Assembly: GCA_002869065.1 (NCBI GenBank)
Contig: PKTR01000002.1
Location: forward strand, 1,116,001-1,180,000
DNA from: Hyphomicrobiales bacterium
Lineage (GTDB): Bacteria > Pseudomonadota > Alphaproteobacteria > Rhizobiales > Rhodobiaceae
DNA: 64,000 nucleotides
Direction: 5' to 3'
Below are positions 48,626 through 57,918 of the stretch, in pieces; position 1 is the first letter of the stretch; every line of letters starts with the position of its first letter. The notes under the pieces were generated by a model, which was given only the letters and a program-made list of their open reading frames with translations, made no database searches and had not been told where the DNA came from. A program made the position numbers and the translations under genes.

Positions 48626-49480
48626 TTATTCGACCGGAACCTGGAATTCCTTGCGGCCTTCGGCGCCGGTGACAAACACCGTGGCGAGGCGGGATCCGGT
48701 CCCGACCGGGGCGTCTTCGGCGCCTTCGTCGGAAACCTGGATCGGGGCGGCCGCGGACGACAGGTCGGCAAGGGTTGCGGTGCGAACGGGGGCCTGCTTG
48801 CCTTCGCCTTCGGGGCGCAGCAGCAGCGACAGCGAACCGATCGTGCCGGCAAGCGCGGTCTTCTGGGCTTCGAACGGGTCGACCTCAAGCGTCACGGCCT
48901 TGACCAGCGCGGTGCCGGTGGAGCGTTCGTCGGCCAACTGGTCGACGGCCAGCACGCGCTTGCTTTGCAGGATGACGTCGGCGGCGGCGGCGCCGGTGCG
49001 GTCCTGGCGGGTCAGCAGCACGTCGACCCGGTCGCCGGGCAGCACGAAGCCGGCAACGCCGATGACGTCGTCGACGCGGATGGTGATGGCGCGCTTGAGC
49101 TGGTCGATGAGGGCGGACAACGTGGCGCGTTCGCCGGAATTGGTCAGCTTGGGCGCCAGCACCGGCTCGTTCGGCTCGATTGCCGCGAGCACGACACGTT
49201 TGCCGCCGGTCATCAGCTCTTCGATGGTGGCGAAGGAGCCCGCCGGCAGGGCGGAGGTCGGCCAGGGGATCTCGCGCAGCGCGTGGGCGGAGAGTTCATT
49301 GCCGAAGCGCAGGGGCGTCTTGGCGACAACGATTGTCCGGGTTGTCAGCGGCGCGGTGTCGATCACCATCGATGCGCGTTGGTATTCGGCACGGCTCGAC
49401 AGCCAGCTGTCGGCGCCGAGCACGGCAAGGGCGCCGGAAACGACGGCAAGGCCGAGCATTATGATTGTGTTCTTTCGCAC
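48626..49480 (-). CDS. cpaB: Tad pilus assembly protein CpaB/RcpC
   Basis: A 284-residue protein with an N-terminal membrane anchor (IIMLGLAVVSGALAVLGADSWL) and an SAF/RcpC domain (VVAKTPLRFGNELSAHALREIPWP), followed by FVLPGDRVDVLLTRQD, the family's second conserved stretch. Starts at GTG 49480. It is the first gene of the pilus operon; its promoter must lie in the AT-rich 49490-49690 region, where TTAA-rich sites occur. Confidence 0.92.
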   Translation of the reverse strand: MRKNTIIMLGLAVVSGALAVLGADSWLSSRAEYQRASMVIDTAPLTTRTIVVAKTPLRFGNELSAHALREIPWPTSALPAGSFATIEELMTGGKRVVLAAIEPNEPVLAPKLTNSGERATLSALIDQLKRAITIRVDDVIGVAGFVLPGDRVDVLLTRQDRTGAAAADVILQSKRVLAVDQLADERSTGTALVKAVTLEVDPFEAQKTALAGTIGSLSLLLRPEGEGKQAPVRTATLADLSSAAAPIQVSDEGAEDAPVGTGSRLATVFVTGAEGRKEFQVPVE

Positions 49481-49570
49481 GAGGCACCTTCGGCGTTAAC
49501 GGATGGTCTTGGATGCAGCGGCGAGACTGAGCTTGGTTTATTATGAATTCCTTACGAAATTTCAGTGAGA

Positions 49571-49632
49571 TAAGTTTGGGTTAACGGCAATTAACGACGC
49601 TTGTTCAAGTTGAGAATGTTAAAATTTTAAAC
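49571..49632. promoter_or_regulatory. TTAA cluster upstream of the pilus operon (CtrA-like)
   Basis: TTAACGGCAATTAAC at 49571-49585 holds two TTAA boxes with six bases between, and GTTAAAATTTTAAAC at about 49619-49632 holds two more. CtrA, the cell-cycle regulator that controls pilus genes in Caulobacter, binds TTAA-N7-TTAA; the spacing here is six, so this is a near match. The cluster is 91-152 bases upstream of cpaB in an unusually AT-rich stretch. Confidence 0.4.
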
Positions 49633-49690
49633 GAATGGACGGGCATCGTGAAAAAGCTTCACGGGAACATCGTTTACGAGCCGTTAGGCA

Positions 49691-49725
49691 GCAAAACGAA
49701 ACCGCGCCGCAGGGGTGCGGCGCGG
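49691..49725 (-). terminator. Terminator of the radical SAM gene
   Basis: CCGCGCCGCA (49702-49711) and TGCGGCGCGG (49716-49725) form a perfect ten-base stem with a GGGG loop. On the minus strand the stem is followed by TTTCGTTTTGC, a broken U tract. It lies 34 bases after the stop of the gene at 49760-51466. Confidence 0.75.
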
Positions 49726-49759
49726 CTGAAAAGGCGCGGTGATTGCCGTTCGATTTCGT

Positions 49760-51466
49760 TCAGGCCCGAGCCCCGACCGGAACGCCCGCCTGGGCTTCCG
49801 CCGGTTCGGTTTCAGCGACCGGCGGCTGCCATTCGCCGGATTTGACCGCCTGGATCTGGTCGTCGATCTCGCGGGTGACATAGCTGGCGAAGGGGCCGAG
49901 ATGGACGTAGAGCGCCATCAGATTGATGGTCGGGACCAGCGCGCGGGGATTGGTGAACAGGATGTAGAGGAGGGTCTGCCAGAAATATGGCGCGAAGCGG
50001 GTCTTGCGCAGCGTGATGTTGAAGGCGAGCCTGGCGAAGTGCGACAGGTCCTTCGCTGCCATCGACATGTGCATGTCGCCGTTGCGGCCGCCCATCTTCA
50101 TCATCCGGCTGGCGCGGCGTACCCGGCGGAAGAAGTTCTCCGGCCGATACACGGTGCTGACCACCTCGCGGTAGTCCGACAGCACATCCTGACGCGGCCG
50201 CTTGGTGTGGAAGTTGAGGCCGGCGACGCACTGGTCGGCGGGATCCTCTTCCTCGACGATGTACTGGTCGGGGAACATGCGGCCCTCGCGCTCCAGCCGG
50301 CGCGTCAACTGGGTGTTGGGCAGGGCATAGAGCAGGCCGACCATGGCGACGGGAATGGCGGAGTCCTCGATCAGCTCGATGATCGCTTCCGCGGTCCCCT
50401 CACCCTCTTCATCGAAGCCGACAATGAAGCCGGCGAGCACACCGATGCCGGCGGCGTAGAACTTGTGCACGCTGTCGGCGATCGAGCGGCGGGTGTTCTG
50501 CTTCTTGCGGGTCGACTTAAGCACTTCCTCGTTCGGGCTCTCGATGCCGATGAACATGAGGAAGAAGTTGGCCTCGGAGAGCTGCGCCAGCAGCGCCTCG
50601 TCGTCGGACAGGTTGAGCGAGGCCTCGGTCGAGAACACGAACGGGTACTTGTTGCGGTTCTGCCAGTCGATGAGATGCGGCATGAAGGCTTTGACCGCCT
50701 TCTTGTTGCCGATCAGATTGTCGTCGACGAAGTCGACATGGCCGCGATAGCCGATGTCGCGAAGCGCGTCGAGTTCGTTGAGCATCTGGTCGATGGTCTT
50801 GGTGCGCGGAACGCGACCGTAGAGTTCAATGATGTCGCAGAACTCGCAGGTGAACGGGCAGCCGCGCGAGAACTGGACATTGACGTGGACGTATTTGTCG
50901 AGTTCGAGCAGGTCGAAGCGCGGCACCGGCGTCTGCGTCACGTCGATGGTGTATTTCGGCGCGGTGAAGGTGCCGGAGCGTTCACCGCGCTCCCAGGCGG
51001 CGATGAATTCGTCGAGGATGCCCTCGGCCTCGCCGAGCACCTTGAAATCGGCTTCCTCGTAATGCCCCGGGATCGAGGTCGGATCCGGGCCGCCGACAGC
51101 GACCGGCTTGCCGAGCCGATGGGCCCAGCGAATCACGTTCAGCGCGTCCATCTGTTGCGGCAGCATGCCGCCGGTCATGATGAGGTCGGCCCAGGCGATG
51201 TCGTCGTCGGTCAGTTCGCCGACATTGCGATCGACGAGGCGGGATTCCCAGGTTTTCGGCAGCATCGCGGCGACCGTGATGAGGCCGAGCGGCGGGGCCG
51301 GATATTTGGCGCCGACGAACTCGCAGACCTCACGGTAGTTCCAGAAGGATCCGGCATGGAACTGGGGATGAACGAACAGGACCTTGCAGGGCCCGGCAGA
51401 AATGGCCTCGGGTGTCGCGGGGCGGGCGGTGACAGGACCGGGGGCAGAAATATCGGTGTCGGGCAT
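49760..51466 (-). CDS. B12-binding radical SAM protein
   Basis: A 568-residue enzyme. Residues about 27-160 form a cobalamin-binding Rossmann domain without the DxHxxG ligand (VLFVHPQFHAGSFW, PPLGLITVAAML, VAVGGPDPTSIPGHY). The radical SAM core starts at FSRGCPFTCEFCDI near residue 205 (CxxxCxxC 4Fe-4S site), followed by VDFVDDNLIGNKK. A C-terminal extension (about residues 400-540, with NFFRRVRRASRMM) resembles DUF4070. Layout is like the hopanoid methylase HpnP group, but sequence motifs do not prove that function. No hopanoid genes are nearby. Confidence 0.85.
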   Translation of the reverse strand: MPDTDISAPGPVTARPATPEAISAGPCKVLFVHPQFHAGSFWNYREVCEFVGAKYPAPPLGLITVAAMLPKTWESRLVDRNVGELTDDDIAWADLIMTGGMLPQQMDALNVIRWAHRLGKPVAVGGPDPTSIPGHYEEADFKVLGEAEGILDEFIAAWERGERSGTFTAPKYTIDVTQTPVPRFDLLELDKYVHVNVQFSRGCPFTCEFCDIIELYGRVPRTKTIDQMLNELDALRDIGYRGHVDFVDDNLIGNKKAVKAFMPHLIDWQNRNKYPFVFSTEASLNLSDDEALLAQLSEANFFLMFIGIESPNEEVLKSTRKKQNTRRSIADSVHKFYAAGIGVLAGFIVGFDEEGEGTAEAIIELIEDSAIPVAMVGLLYALPNTQLTRRLEREGRMFPDQYIVEEEDPADQCVAGLNFHTKRPRQDVLSDYREVVSTVYRPENFFRRVRRASRMMKMGGRNGDMHMSMAAKDLSHFARLAFNITLRKTRFAPYFWQTLLYILFTNPRALVPTINLMALYVHLGPFASYVTREIDDQIQAVKSGEWQPPVAETEPAEAQAGVPVGARA

Positions 51467-52013
51467 GGTGCGTCCTTCTATCGGGTCAGGCCGATCCGTT
51501 TAACGAACAGGTTCCAAACGGTGCAGTTGTCGCAATCCGTGCCGGCACGTTGCCTTTGCGTCCCCCGAGACGGCGGCTTCAGGACCGAACGGTAGGCCTG
51601 ACTATAGGGACTCGACCGTGCGTTCGCCAGTCCCGCCCGGGGTGGCGGCAGGGTCTGTCGCGGCGCGGGCAGGCCGCGGGTCTTTGCGGAAGATTTGGTG
51701 CAAAGCACAATAAGCAAGGTTTGTCCGGCCCAGTCAGGAGTTTATCGCCATCTGCGAAAAAGAACCAAAACCGCTTGGACTACTGGGCAAAAGAGACATT
51801 TGCCGGCTGTAAGTATTTCGATTTTTTTTGCAGTGCATCATGATCTGGCGCGGGCATTCGTCGCAGGTTTTTTTTGAACGATGTCCGAAAGTTCAATTGA
51901 TCTTAGGGGAATGTCTTCCTTAGCATTCCGGCACCATGCCCGCATCGGCAAAAGAGGGCGATGCCGGGCGTTTGGTATTCAATCGACCGTGAAACACGGC
52001 TTTGGGAGGAAAC
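51467..52013. other. Long leader region of the HAAT transporter operon
   Basis: A 547-base gap between the divergent radical SAM and binding-protein genes. The right two-thirds is AT-richer than the surroundings and has two T8 runs starting at 51822 and 51868. Short hairpins lie close to the binding-protein gene: GGAATG/CATTCC (51908-51913 and 51924-51929) and GCATCG/CGATGC (51942-51947 and 51959-51964). These would be in a long 5' leader if transcription starts upstream of 51900. No gene is supported. Confidence 0.5.
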
Positions 52014-53366
52014 ATGAGCAAGTTTCTCAAGACACCGACGTCCCGTCGGAGCATTCTTCGCACCGGTGCGGGCGCTGGCGCGCTGGCCATGATCGGCACG
52101 CCGACGGTGTTTGTCCGCGGTGCGTGGGCACAGGACTTCCGCAACAATCCGGGCGATGCCGCCTCGGTGAAGCTCGGCTTCAACGTGCCGCAGACCGGCG
52201 CCTACGCCGACGAAGGCGCGGACGAACTGCGCGCGTTCCAGCTCGCCGTCAAGCACCTTAATGGTGAAGGCGACGGCGGCATGCTGAACACCATGAAGCC
52301 GCTGTCCCTGAAGGGTAACGGCATTCTGGGCAAGAAGGTCGAGTACGTCACCGGCGACACGCAGACCAAGTCCGACGCGGCGCGTGCTTCGGCCAAGCGC
52401 ATGATCGAAAAGGACGGCGTCATCATGTTCTCCGGCGGTTCGTCGTCGGGCGTGGCGGTTGCCGTGCAGTCGCTTGCGCAGGAAATGGGCGTCGTCTTCA
52501 TGTGCGGCCTGACGCACTCGAACGACACCACCCGCAAGGACAAGAAGCGTTACGGCTTCCGTCACTTCTTCAACGCCTACATGTCGGGTGCCGCTCTCGG
52601 CCCGGTGCTGGCCGAGGAATACGGCAAGGATCGTCGCGCCTATCACCTGACCGCCGACTACACCTGGGGCTGGACCCAGGAAGAGTCGATCAAGAACGCC
52701 ACCGAAGCGCTCGGCTGGGAGACCGTCCAGGCGGTCCGCACGCCGCTCGGCGCCGGCGACTTCTCGCAGTACATCACCCCGGTTCTGAACTCGGGCGCCG
52801 ACGTGCTGATCCTGAACCACTACGGCAAGGACATGATCAACTCCTTGACCCAGGCGGTTCAGTTCGGCCTGCGTGAGAAGCAGGCCAACGGCAAGAACTT
52901 CGAGATCGTCGTTCCGCTGTTCTCGCGCCTGATGGCGCAGGGCGCCGGCGACGCGATCAAGGGCATTCTGGGCACCACCAACTGGAACTGGTCGATGCAG
53001 GACGATGGCTCGCAGGCTTTCGTCAAGTCGTTCGGTCAGGAATACGGCTTCCCGCCGTCGCAGGCCGCTCACACCTGCTACGTCCAGACGCTGCTCTATG
53101 CCAACGCCTGCGAGCAGGCCGGCACGTTCTATCCGCCGGAAGTCATCAAGGCGCTCGAAGGCTTCGAGTTCGACGGCATGGGCAACGGCCCGACGCTGTA
53201 TCGTGCCGAAGACCACCAGTGCTTCAAGGACGTTCTGGTCGTGCGTGGTAACGAGAACCCGACCTCGCAGTTCGACCTTCTCAAGGTCCAGCAGATCGTC
53301 CCGCGCTCGCAGGTCGAGTACGACTGGAAGATCTTCGGTGGCGAGCTCGGCCCCTACGAAGTCTAA
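52014..53366 (+). CDS. HAAT-family ABC transporter substrate-binding protein
   Basis: A 450-residue type I periplasmic binding protein of the branched-chain amino acid/amide (HAAT) class. The signal has twin arginines (TSRRSILRTGAGAGALAM) and ends near GAWAQ, so Tat export is likely. LGFNVPQTGAYADEGADELRAFQLAVKHLNGEG is the normal mature start. It is longer than LivJ/LivK (about 345 residues mature) and may bind another ligand. GGAGG precedes ATG 52014; a TTG four codons earlier is unlikely. A strong hairpin follows, before the permease genes. Confidence 0.9.
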   Translation: MSKFLKTPTSRRSILRTGAGAGALAMIGTPTVFVRGAWAQDFRNNPGDAASVKLGFNVPQTGAYADEGADELRAFQLAVKHLNGEGDGGMLNTMKPLSLKGNGILGKKVEYVTGDTQTKSDAARASAKRMIEKDGVIMFSGGSSSGVAVAVQSLAQEMGVVFMCGLTHSNDTTRKDKKRYGFRHFFNAYMSGAALGPVLAEEYGKDRRAYHLTADYTWGWTQEESIKNATEALGWETVQAVRTPLGAGDFSQYITPVLNSGADVLILNHYGKDMINSLTQAVQFGLREKQANGKNFEIVVPLFSRLMAQGAGDAIKGILGTTNWNWSMQDDGSQAFVKSFGQEYGFPPSQAAHTCYVQTLLYANACEQAGTFYPPEVIKALEGFEFDGMGNGPTLYRAEDHQCFKDVLVVRGNENPTSQFDLLKVQQIVPRSQVEYDWKIFGGELGPYEV

Positions 53367-53380
53367 TCGACGAAACGCAG

Positions 53381-53413
53381 AAGCCGGCGGGTATCAAATC
53401 CCGCCGGCTTTTG
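53381..53413 (+). terminator. Strong hairpin between binding protein and permease genes
   Basis: AAGCCGGCGGG (53381-53391) and CCCGCCGGCTT (53400-53410) form a perfect 11-base stem with an eight-base loop, followed by TTG. The U tract is short, so read-through is likely. Such intercistronic structures commonly allow far more binding protein than permease to be made from one operon. Confidence 0.75.
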
Positions 53414-53453
53414 TCTGCTCAATTTCCCTGGCTCCAACCCGGTTTCCGTAAAG

Positions 53454-54470
53454 ATGGACGCTATTCTTCTGCAGATCCTCAACGGGCTCGACAAAGGCGG
53501 TGCCTATGCGCTGATCGCGCTCGGTCTCACGCTTGTGTTCGGTACGCTCGGTGTCGTCAATTTCGCGCATGGCGCCCTGTTCATGCTCGGCGCGTTCTGC
53601 GCGGTCTCGATGCGTGAAATCCTCACCTTCTCGAAGCAGGTGAAGGACGAGAGCATCACCTTTTTCGATGCCTTCAAGGAGCAGCCCTACCTGGAAATCT
53701 GGTTCGGCGACTTCGGCAAGACGCTCATCGACCTGTCGGTGCCGTTGTCGATCTTGCTCACCATCCCGGTCATGCTGCTGGTCGGCATCGTCTTCGAGCG
53801 CGGCCTGATCAAGCATTTCTACAAGCGTCCGCACGCGGAACAGATCCTGGTCACCTTCGGCCTGGCGATCGTTCTGCAGGAAATCGTCAAGCATTTCTTC
53901 GGCGCCAACCCGATCCCGCAGGCAGCCCCCGAGGCGGTCGCCGGCAGCGCCGACATCGGTGCCTGGCTCGGCCTTGCCGGCAACGTGGTCTATCCGTGGT
54001 GGCGTCTGGTCTATCTCGGTTTTTCGGCGGCGATCATCGCCGGCGTGTTTGCCTTCCTGCAGCTGACCACCTTCGGCATGGTGGTGCGCGCGGGCATGCG
54101 CGATCGTGAGACCGTCGGCCTTCTGGGCATCGACATCGACCGCCGCTTCACCATCGTCTTCGGCCTTGCCGCGGTGGCGGCGGGTCTTGCGGGTGCGATG
54201 TACACGCCGATCCTGCCACCCGACTATCACATGGGCATGGACTTCCTGGTGCTGTCCTTCGTCGTGGTGGTCGTCGGCGGCATGGGCTCGCTCGGCGGCG
54301 CGGTTGCCGCGGGCTTCCTGCTCGGCATCCTGCAATCTTTCGCATCCATGAATGAAATCAAAAACATCCTGCCCGGCATCGACCAGATCATCATCTACCT
54401 GGTCGCCGTCGTCATCCTTCTGACCCGTCCGCGGGGCTTGATGGGCCGCAAGGGCGTGATGGAGGACTGA
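53454..54470 (+). CDS. livH: HAAT-family ABC permease LivH
   Basis: A 338-residue permease with about eight hydrophobic segments. [44 protein letters not shown] is the family start, [29 protein letters not shown] the conserved cytoplasmic loop, and [23 protein letters not shown] the C-terminal signature. A hydrophilic insertion ([25 protein letters not shown], near residues 50-75) makes it longer than E. coli LivH. It ends four bases before livM. Confidence 0.93.
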   Translation: MDAILLQILNGLDKGGAYALIALGLTLVFGTLGVVNFAHGALFMLGAFCAVSMREILTFSKQVKDESITFFDAFKEQPYLEIWFGDFGKTLIDLSVPLSILLTIPVMLLVGIVFERGLIKHFYKRPHAEQILVTFGLAIVLQEIVKHFFGANPIPQAAPEAVAGSADIGAWLGLAGNVVYPWWRLVYLGFSAAIIAGVFAFLQLTTFGMVVRAGMRDRETVGLLGIDIDRRFTIVFGLAAVAAGLAGAMYTPILPPDYHMGMDFLVLSFVVVVVGGMGSLGGAVAAGFLLGILQSFASMNEIKNILPGIDQIIIYLVAVVILLTRPRGLMGRKGVMED

Positions 54471-54474
54471 TCCG

Positions 54475-55620
54475 ATGATCGAGAAATACTCTTCGACCAA
54501 GGACTGGATCAGCGTCGCGATTTTTGCGGCCGCCGTCCTGACGATGCCGATCTGGCTGGCGCCGATCGGTGCCGGCTATCCCGACCTTTTGCAGAAGTTC
54601 GCCATCTTCGGCATCTTCGCGATCGGCTTCAACATCCTGTTCGGCCTGACCGGCTACCTGTCGTTCGGTCACGCGGCGTTCCTCGGCGTCGGCTCCTATA
54701 CCGCGGTGTGGGCGTTCAAGCTTTTGACCATGAACGTCATCCCGGCGATCCTGTTCGCCGTCATCGTGTCGGGCATCTTCGCGCTGATCATCGGCTATGT
54801 CAGCCTGCGCCGGACGGGTATCTACTTCTCGATCCTGACGCTCGCCTTCGCGCAGATGTCGTACAACATGGCCTATTCGGTGCTGACCCCGATCACCAAC
54901 GGTGAAACCGGTCTGCAGCTCGCGCTCGACGATCCGCGGATCCTCGATGCCAAGCCGGATATCGCCTCGATCCCGGCGGCGGACTTCTTCGGTATCGAGA
55001 TGATCGGCTATTCCGGCTTCTATTTCTGCGCCGTGCTGATGATCATCGGCTTCTTCATCTCGCTGCGGATCTACCATTCGCCGTTCGGGCTGATGCTCAA
55101 GGCGGTGAAGTCGAACCAGAACCGGCTGATCTATACCGGTGTCAACGCGCGGCCCTACACGCTGTCGGCCTTCGTCATCTCCGGCATGTATGCGGGTCTC
55201 GCCGGCGCTCTGCTGGCCGTCACCGACCCGCTTGCCGGTGCGGAGCGCATGCAGTGGACGGCGTCGGGCGAGGTGGTGCTGATGACCATTCTCGGCGGTG
55301 CCGGCACGCTGCTCGGTCCGGTGCTCGGCGCGGGGCTCATCAAGTACTTCGAAAACATCTTCTCGTCGTTCAACGAAGGCACGCTGCACGGCTTCTTCGC
55401 CTTCCTGCCGGACTGGATCGAGGGACCGGTGGTAAAGGTCCTCAGCCTGTTCGTCGGCGAGGGCTGGCACCTGACGCTCGGCGCGCTGTTCATGCTGATC
55501 GTCATCTTCCTGCCGGGCGGTCTGATGGAAGGGTTCCGGCGCATTGCCGGCATCTTCCGCCGCTCCAAGACGTCATCGAGCGACGGCGGCGCTTCGCCGT
55601 CGGCGCAGGCTGCAGAATAG
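54475..55620 (+). CDS. livM: HAAT-family ABC permease LivM
   Basis: A 381-residue permease partner of Liv[39 protein letters not shown] is the family hallmark, [22 protein letters not shown] the second and [20 protein letters not shown] the C-terminal one. There is an extra loop (residues about 150-175) and a C-terminal tail rich in serine and alanine. livG follows after 12 bases. Confidence 0.93.
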   Translation: MIEKYSSTKDWISVAIFAAAVLTMPIWLAPIGAGYPDLLQKFAIFGIFAIGFNILFGLTGYLSFGHAAFLGVGSYTAVWAFKLLTMNVIPAILFAVIVSGIFALIIGYVSLRRTGIYFSILTLAFAQMSYNMAYSVLTPITNGETGLQLALDDPRILDAKPDIASIPAADFFGIEMIGYSGFYFCAVLMIIGFFISLRIYHSPFGLMLKAVKSNQNRLIYTGVNARPYTLSAFVISGMYAGLAGALLAVTDPLAGAERMQWTASGEVVLMTILGGAGTLLGPVLGAGLIKYFENIFSSFNEGTLHGFFAFLPDWIEGPVVKVLSLFVGEGWHLTLGALFMLIVIFLPGGLMEGFRRIAGIFRRSKTSSSDGGASPSAQAAE

Positions 55621-55632
55621 GGGAACCCGTCC

Positions 55633-56388
55633 ATGGCACTTCTTGAAGTCAAGGGCGTCAACAAGTCCTTCGCCGGCCTGAAAGCGCTCACCGATGTCAA
55701 TCTGAACGTCGAGGAAGGCACCGTTCACGCCATCATCGGGCCGAACGGCGCTGGCAAGTCGACGCTGCTGAACTGCTTTGTCGGGCGTTTGCATCCCGAC
55801 ACCGGCAGCGTCATGTTCGCCGGCTCGTCGCTGCTCGGCATCCAGCCGCACGAGATCAACCAGCTCGGCGTGGTGCGGGTGTTCCAGACGCCGGAGATCT
55901 TCGGCGATCTGACCTTGTTCGAGAACATGATGATCCCGACCTTCGCCAAGCGTGACGGTGCGTTCCGGGTCAATGCCTGGCCGCGTATCACCAGCGAGGC
56001 CGAGGTTCGCGACAAGGCGATGCACATGCTGGAAGATGTCGGCCTGGCCGACAAGCGCAACGACCACGCCGGTTCCATGTCGCGCGGCGACAAGCGCCGT
56101 CTCGAACTGGCGATGTGTCTGGTGCAGCATCCGAAACTGCTGCTGCTCGACGAGCCGACGGCGGGTATGTCGCGGGCCGACACCAACAACACCATCGATC
56201 TTCTCAAGAAGATCGGCGAGCGCGGCATCACCAAGATCGTCATCGAACACGACATGCATGTGGTGTTCTCGCTGGCCGACCGGATCAGCGTGCTCGCACA
56301 GGGCACGGTGATCGTCGAGGACAAGCCGGAAAACATCAAAGGCGACCCGCGGGTCCAGGAAGCCTATCTCGGAGGAGCGCATCTATGA
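55633..56388 (+). CDS. livG: HAAT-family ABC ATPase LivG
   Basis: A 251-residue ATPase. Walker A is GPNGAGKSTLLN near residue 37, Q-loop GVVRVFQTPEIF, signature SMSRGDKRRLELAMCL (serine-arginine variant of LSGG), Walker B LLLLDEPTAGMS and switch histidine KIVIEHDMHVV. Its stop overlaps the livF ATG by four bases. The signature MSRGDKR differs from the usual LSGGQQR, as in several LivG proteins for amides or urea. Confidence 0.93.
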   Translation: MALLEVKGVNKSFAGLKALTDVNLNVEEGTVHAIIGPNGAGKSTLLNCFVGRLHPDTGSVMFAGSSLLGIQPHEINQLGVVRVFQTPEIFGDLTLFENMMIPTFAKRDGAFRVNAWPRITSEAEVRDKAMHMLEDVGLADKRNDHAGSMSRGDKRRLELAMCLVQHPKLLLLDEPTAGMSRADTNNTIDLLKKIGERGITKIVIEHDMHVVFSLADRISVLAQGTVIVEDKPENIKGDPRVQEAYLGGAHL

Positions 56389-57182
56389 CCGAGAAAGTGA
56401 CTCTGCTGGGCGAAGACCAGCTCAAGGATCGTCCGGCAGCGCCGGGCATGCAGCCGGTTCGCGGCGTCGGCGGCCAGCCGGCGTTCTTCTCGGCCTGGAG
56501 CCTGCACGCCTATTACGGCGAAAGCTACATCGTGCAGGACGTCAGCTTCGACATCCGCGAGGGCGAGATCGTCGCGCTGCTCGGCCGCAACGGCGCGGGC
56601 AAGACCTCGACGCTGCGCTCGATTGCGCGGCTCGACGACCCGCATCTGACGCACGGCGAAATCTGGCTCGACCACAAGCCGCTGCACGAAATGAAGTCGC
56701 ACGAAGCGGCGCGCAACGGCGTGGCGCTGGTGCCGGAGGACCGCCGTATCATCGCCGGCCTGACGGTTGAGGAAAACCTCAAGCTGGCACAGATCGCCGA
56801 GCCGCATGGCTGGACGTTCGACCGCATCTACGAATCCTTCCCGCGTCTCGGCGAACGCCGCAAGCAGGAAGCGATCACCATGTCGGGCGGCGAACAGCAA
56901 ATGCTGGCGGTGGCCCGCGCGCTTGCCCGCGACGTCAAGCTGCTGTTGCTCGACGAGCCCTATGAAGGCCTTGCGCCGGTGATCGTGAAGGAGATCGAGC
57001 GCATCCTGGAAAGCGTCAAGGAACTCGGCATGACGACGGTGCTGGTCGAGCAGAACGCGATCGCGGCGCTGCACCTTGCCGACCGCGCGGTGATCCTCGA
57101 CATGGGTCAGGTGGTGTTCGACGGCACGGCGCAGGAAGTGCTCGACAACGCCGACCTGCGTCAGCAGTACCTCGCTATCTGA
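56385..57182 (+). CDS. livF: HAAT-family ABC ATPase LivF with N-terminal extension
   Basis: A 265-residue ATPase, about 30 residues longer than typical LivF because of a polar N-terminal extension (MTEKVTLLGEDQLKDRPAAPGMQP). Walker A GRNGAGKTSTLRS, Q-loop ALVPEDRRIIAGLTVEENL, signature MSGGEQQMLAVARAL, Walker B LLLLDEPYEGLAP and VLVEQNAIAAL are intact. Last gene of the operon; the terminator at 57224 follows. Confidence 0.92.
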   Translation: MTEKVTLLGEDQLKDRPAAPGMQPVRGVGGQPAFFSAWSLHAYYGESYIVQDVSFDIREGEIVALLGRNGAGKTSTLRSIARLDDPHLTHGEIWLDHKPLHEMKSHEAARNGVALVPEDRRIIAGLTVEENLKLAQIAEPHGWTFDRIYESFPRLGERRKQEAITMSGGEQQMLAVARALARDVKLLLLDEPYEGLAPVIVKEIERILESVKELGMTTVLVEQNAIAALHLADRAVILDMGQVVFDGTAQEVLDNADLRQQYLAI

Positions 57183-57223
57183 GTTTTCGGGACGGGAGTT
57201 CTCCGTCCCCCACAGGACCAACG

Positions 57224-57262
57224 AAACCCCGGCGTGGATTGTCCGCGCCGGGGTTTTGTTTT
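57224..57262 (+). terminator. Rho-independent terminator of the HAAT operon
   Basis: AAACCCCGGCG (57224-57234) and CGCCGGGGTTT (57246-57256) form a perfect 11-base stem with an 11-base loop, followed by TGTTTTG. It lies 42 bases after the livF stop and shortly before the end of the convergent LysE gene. Confidence 0.9.
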
Positions 57263-57276
57263 GTGCGCGGTAATAT

Positions 57277-57918
57277 TTATCCGGCTCGGGCGAGTGCCAG
57301 TTTCAACGCGAAGCCGCCCATGACGCCGGCGAACAGATAATCGAGCAGGCGCATGGCGCGCGGGTTCTTGGCCAGATGCAGCGCGATCCGGTCGACGAAC
57401 AGCACCAGCGCCGTGACGATCGGCAACGCGGTGACGATGAACCAGACGCCGAGGAAGGCGAGCTTGGCATCGGCGTTCGGATCGCCCGGCGAGACGAATT
57501 GCGGCAGGAAGGTCACGAAGAACAGGATGATCTTCGGGTTGAGGATGTTGATGCCGAGGCCGGCAAGATAGATGCGCTTCAGCGATTCCGGCTTGCGGTT
57601 TTCCTCGTCGAGTTTCAGCCCCGAGCCGGAGCGCAGTACCGAGATGGCGAGCCACAGCAGGTAGAGCGAACCGATCACCTTCAGCACGTTGAAGGCGCCG
57701 GGCGAGGCGGCGAGCAGTGCCGACAGGCCGACGGCGGCAGCGGCCGTGTGCAGGAACAGCCCGGTCAGTGCTCCGCCCATGGCGGCAAGGCCGGCGCGGC
57801 GGCCGCCCGAAACGGCCTTGGCGAGAAAGAACGTCATGTCCGGCCCCGGCGTGACGGCGAGCACCACGACGGCGAGCGTGAAGGTCAGAAGGGCGGGCAG
57901 TTCGGGCACGAAGGTCAT
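57277..57918 (-). CDS. LysE family translocator
   Basis: A 213-residue membrane protein with six hydrophobic segments, the RhtB/LysE size. Family features: AVVVLAVTPGPDMTFFLAKAVSGGRRAGLAAMGGALTG near the start, GSLYLLWLAISVLRSG and FLAGLGINILNPKIILFFVTFLPQFV (here LAGLGINILNPK). These proteins export amino acids or related small molecules. ATG 57918 begins the conserved part; the frame upstream is shadow. No regulator of the LysG type is adjacent. Confidence 0.9.
   Translation of the reverse strand: MTFVPELPALLTFTLAVVVLAVTPGPDMTFFLAKAVSGGRRAGLAAMGGALTGLFLHTAAAAVGLSALLAASPGAFNVLKVIGSLYLLWLAISVLRSGSGLKLDEENRKPESLKRIYLAGLGINILNPKIILFFVTFLPQFVSPGDPNADAKLAFLGVWFIVTALPIVTALVLFVDRIALHLAKNPRAMRLLDYLFAGVMGGFALKLALARAG

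Noticed and set aside
51846-51865. Sigma-54 promoter (TGGCGCGGGCATTCG) before the HAAT operon
   Set aside because: The -12 element reads TTCG instead of TTGC and no enhancer-binding regulator gene is near.
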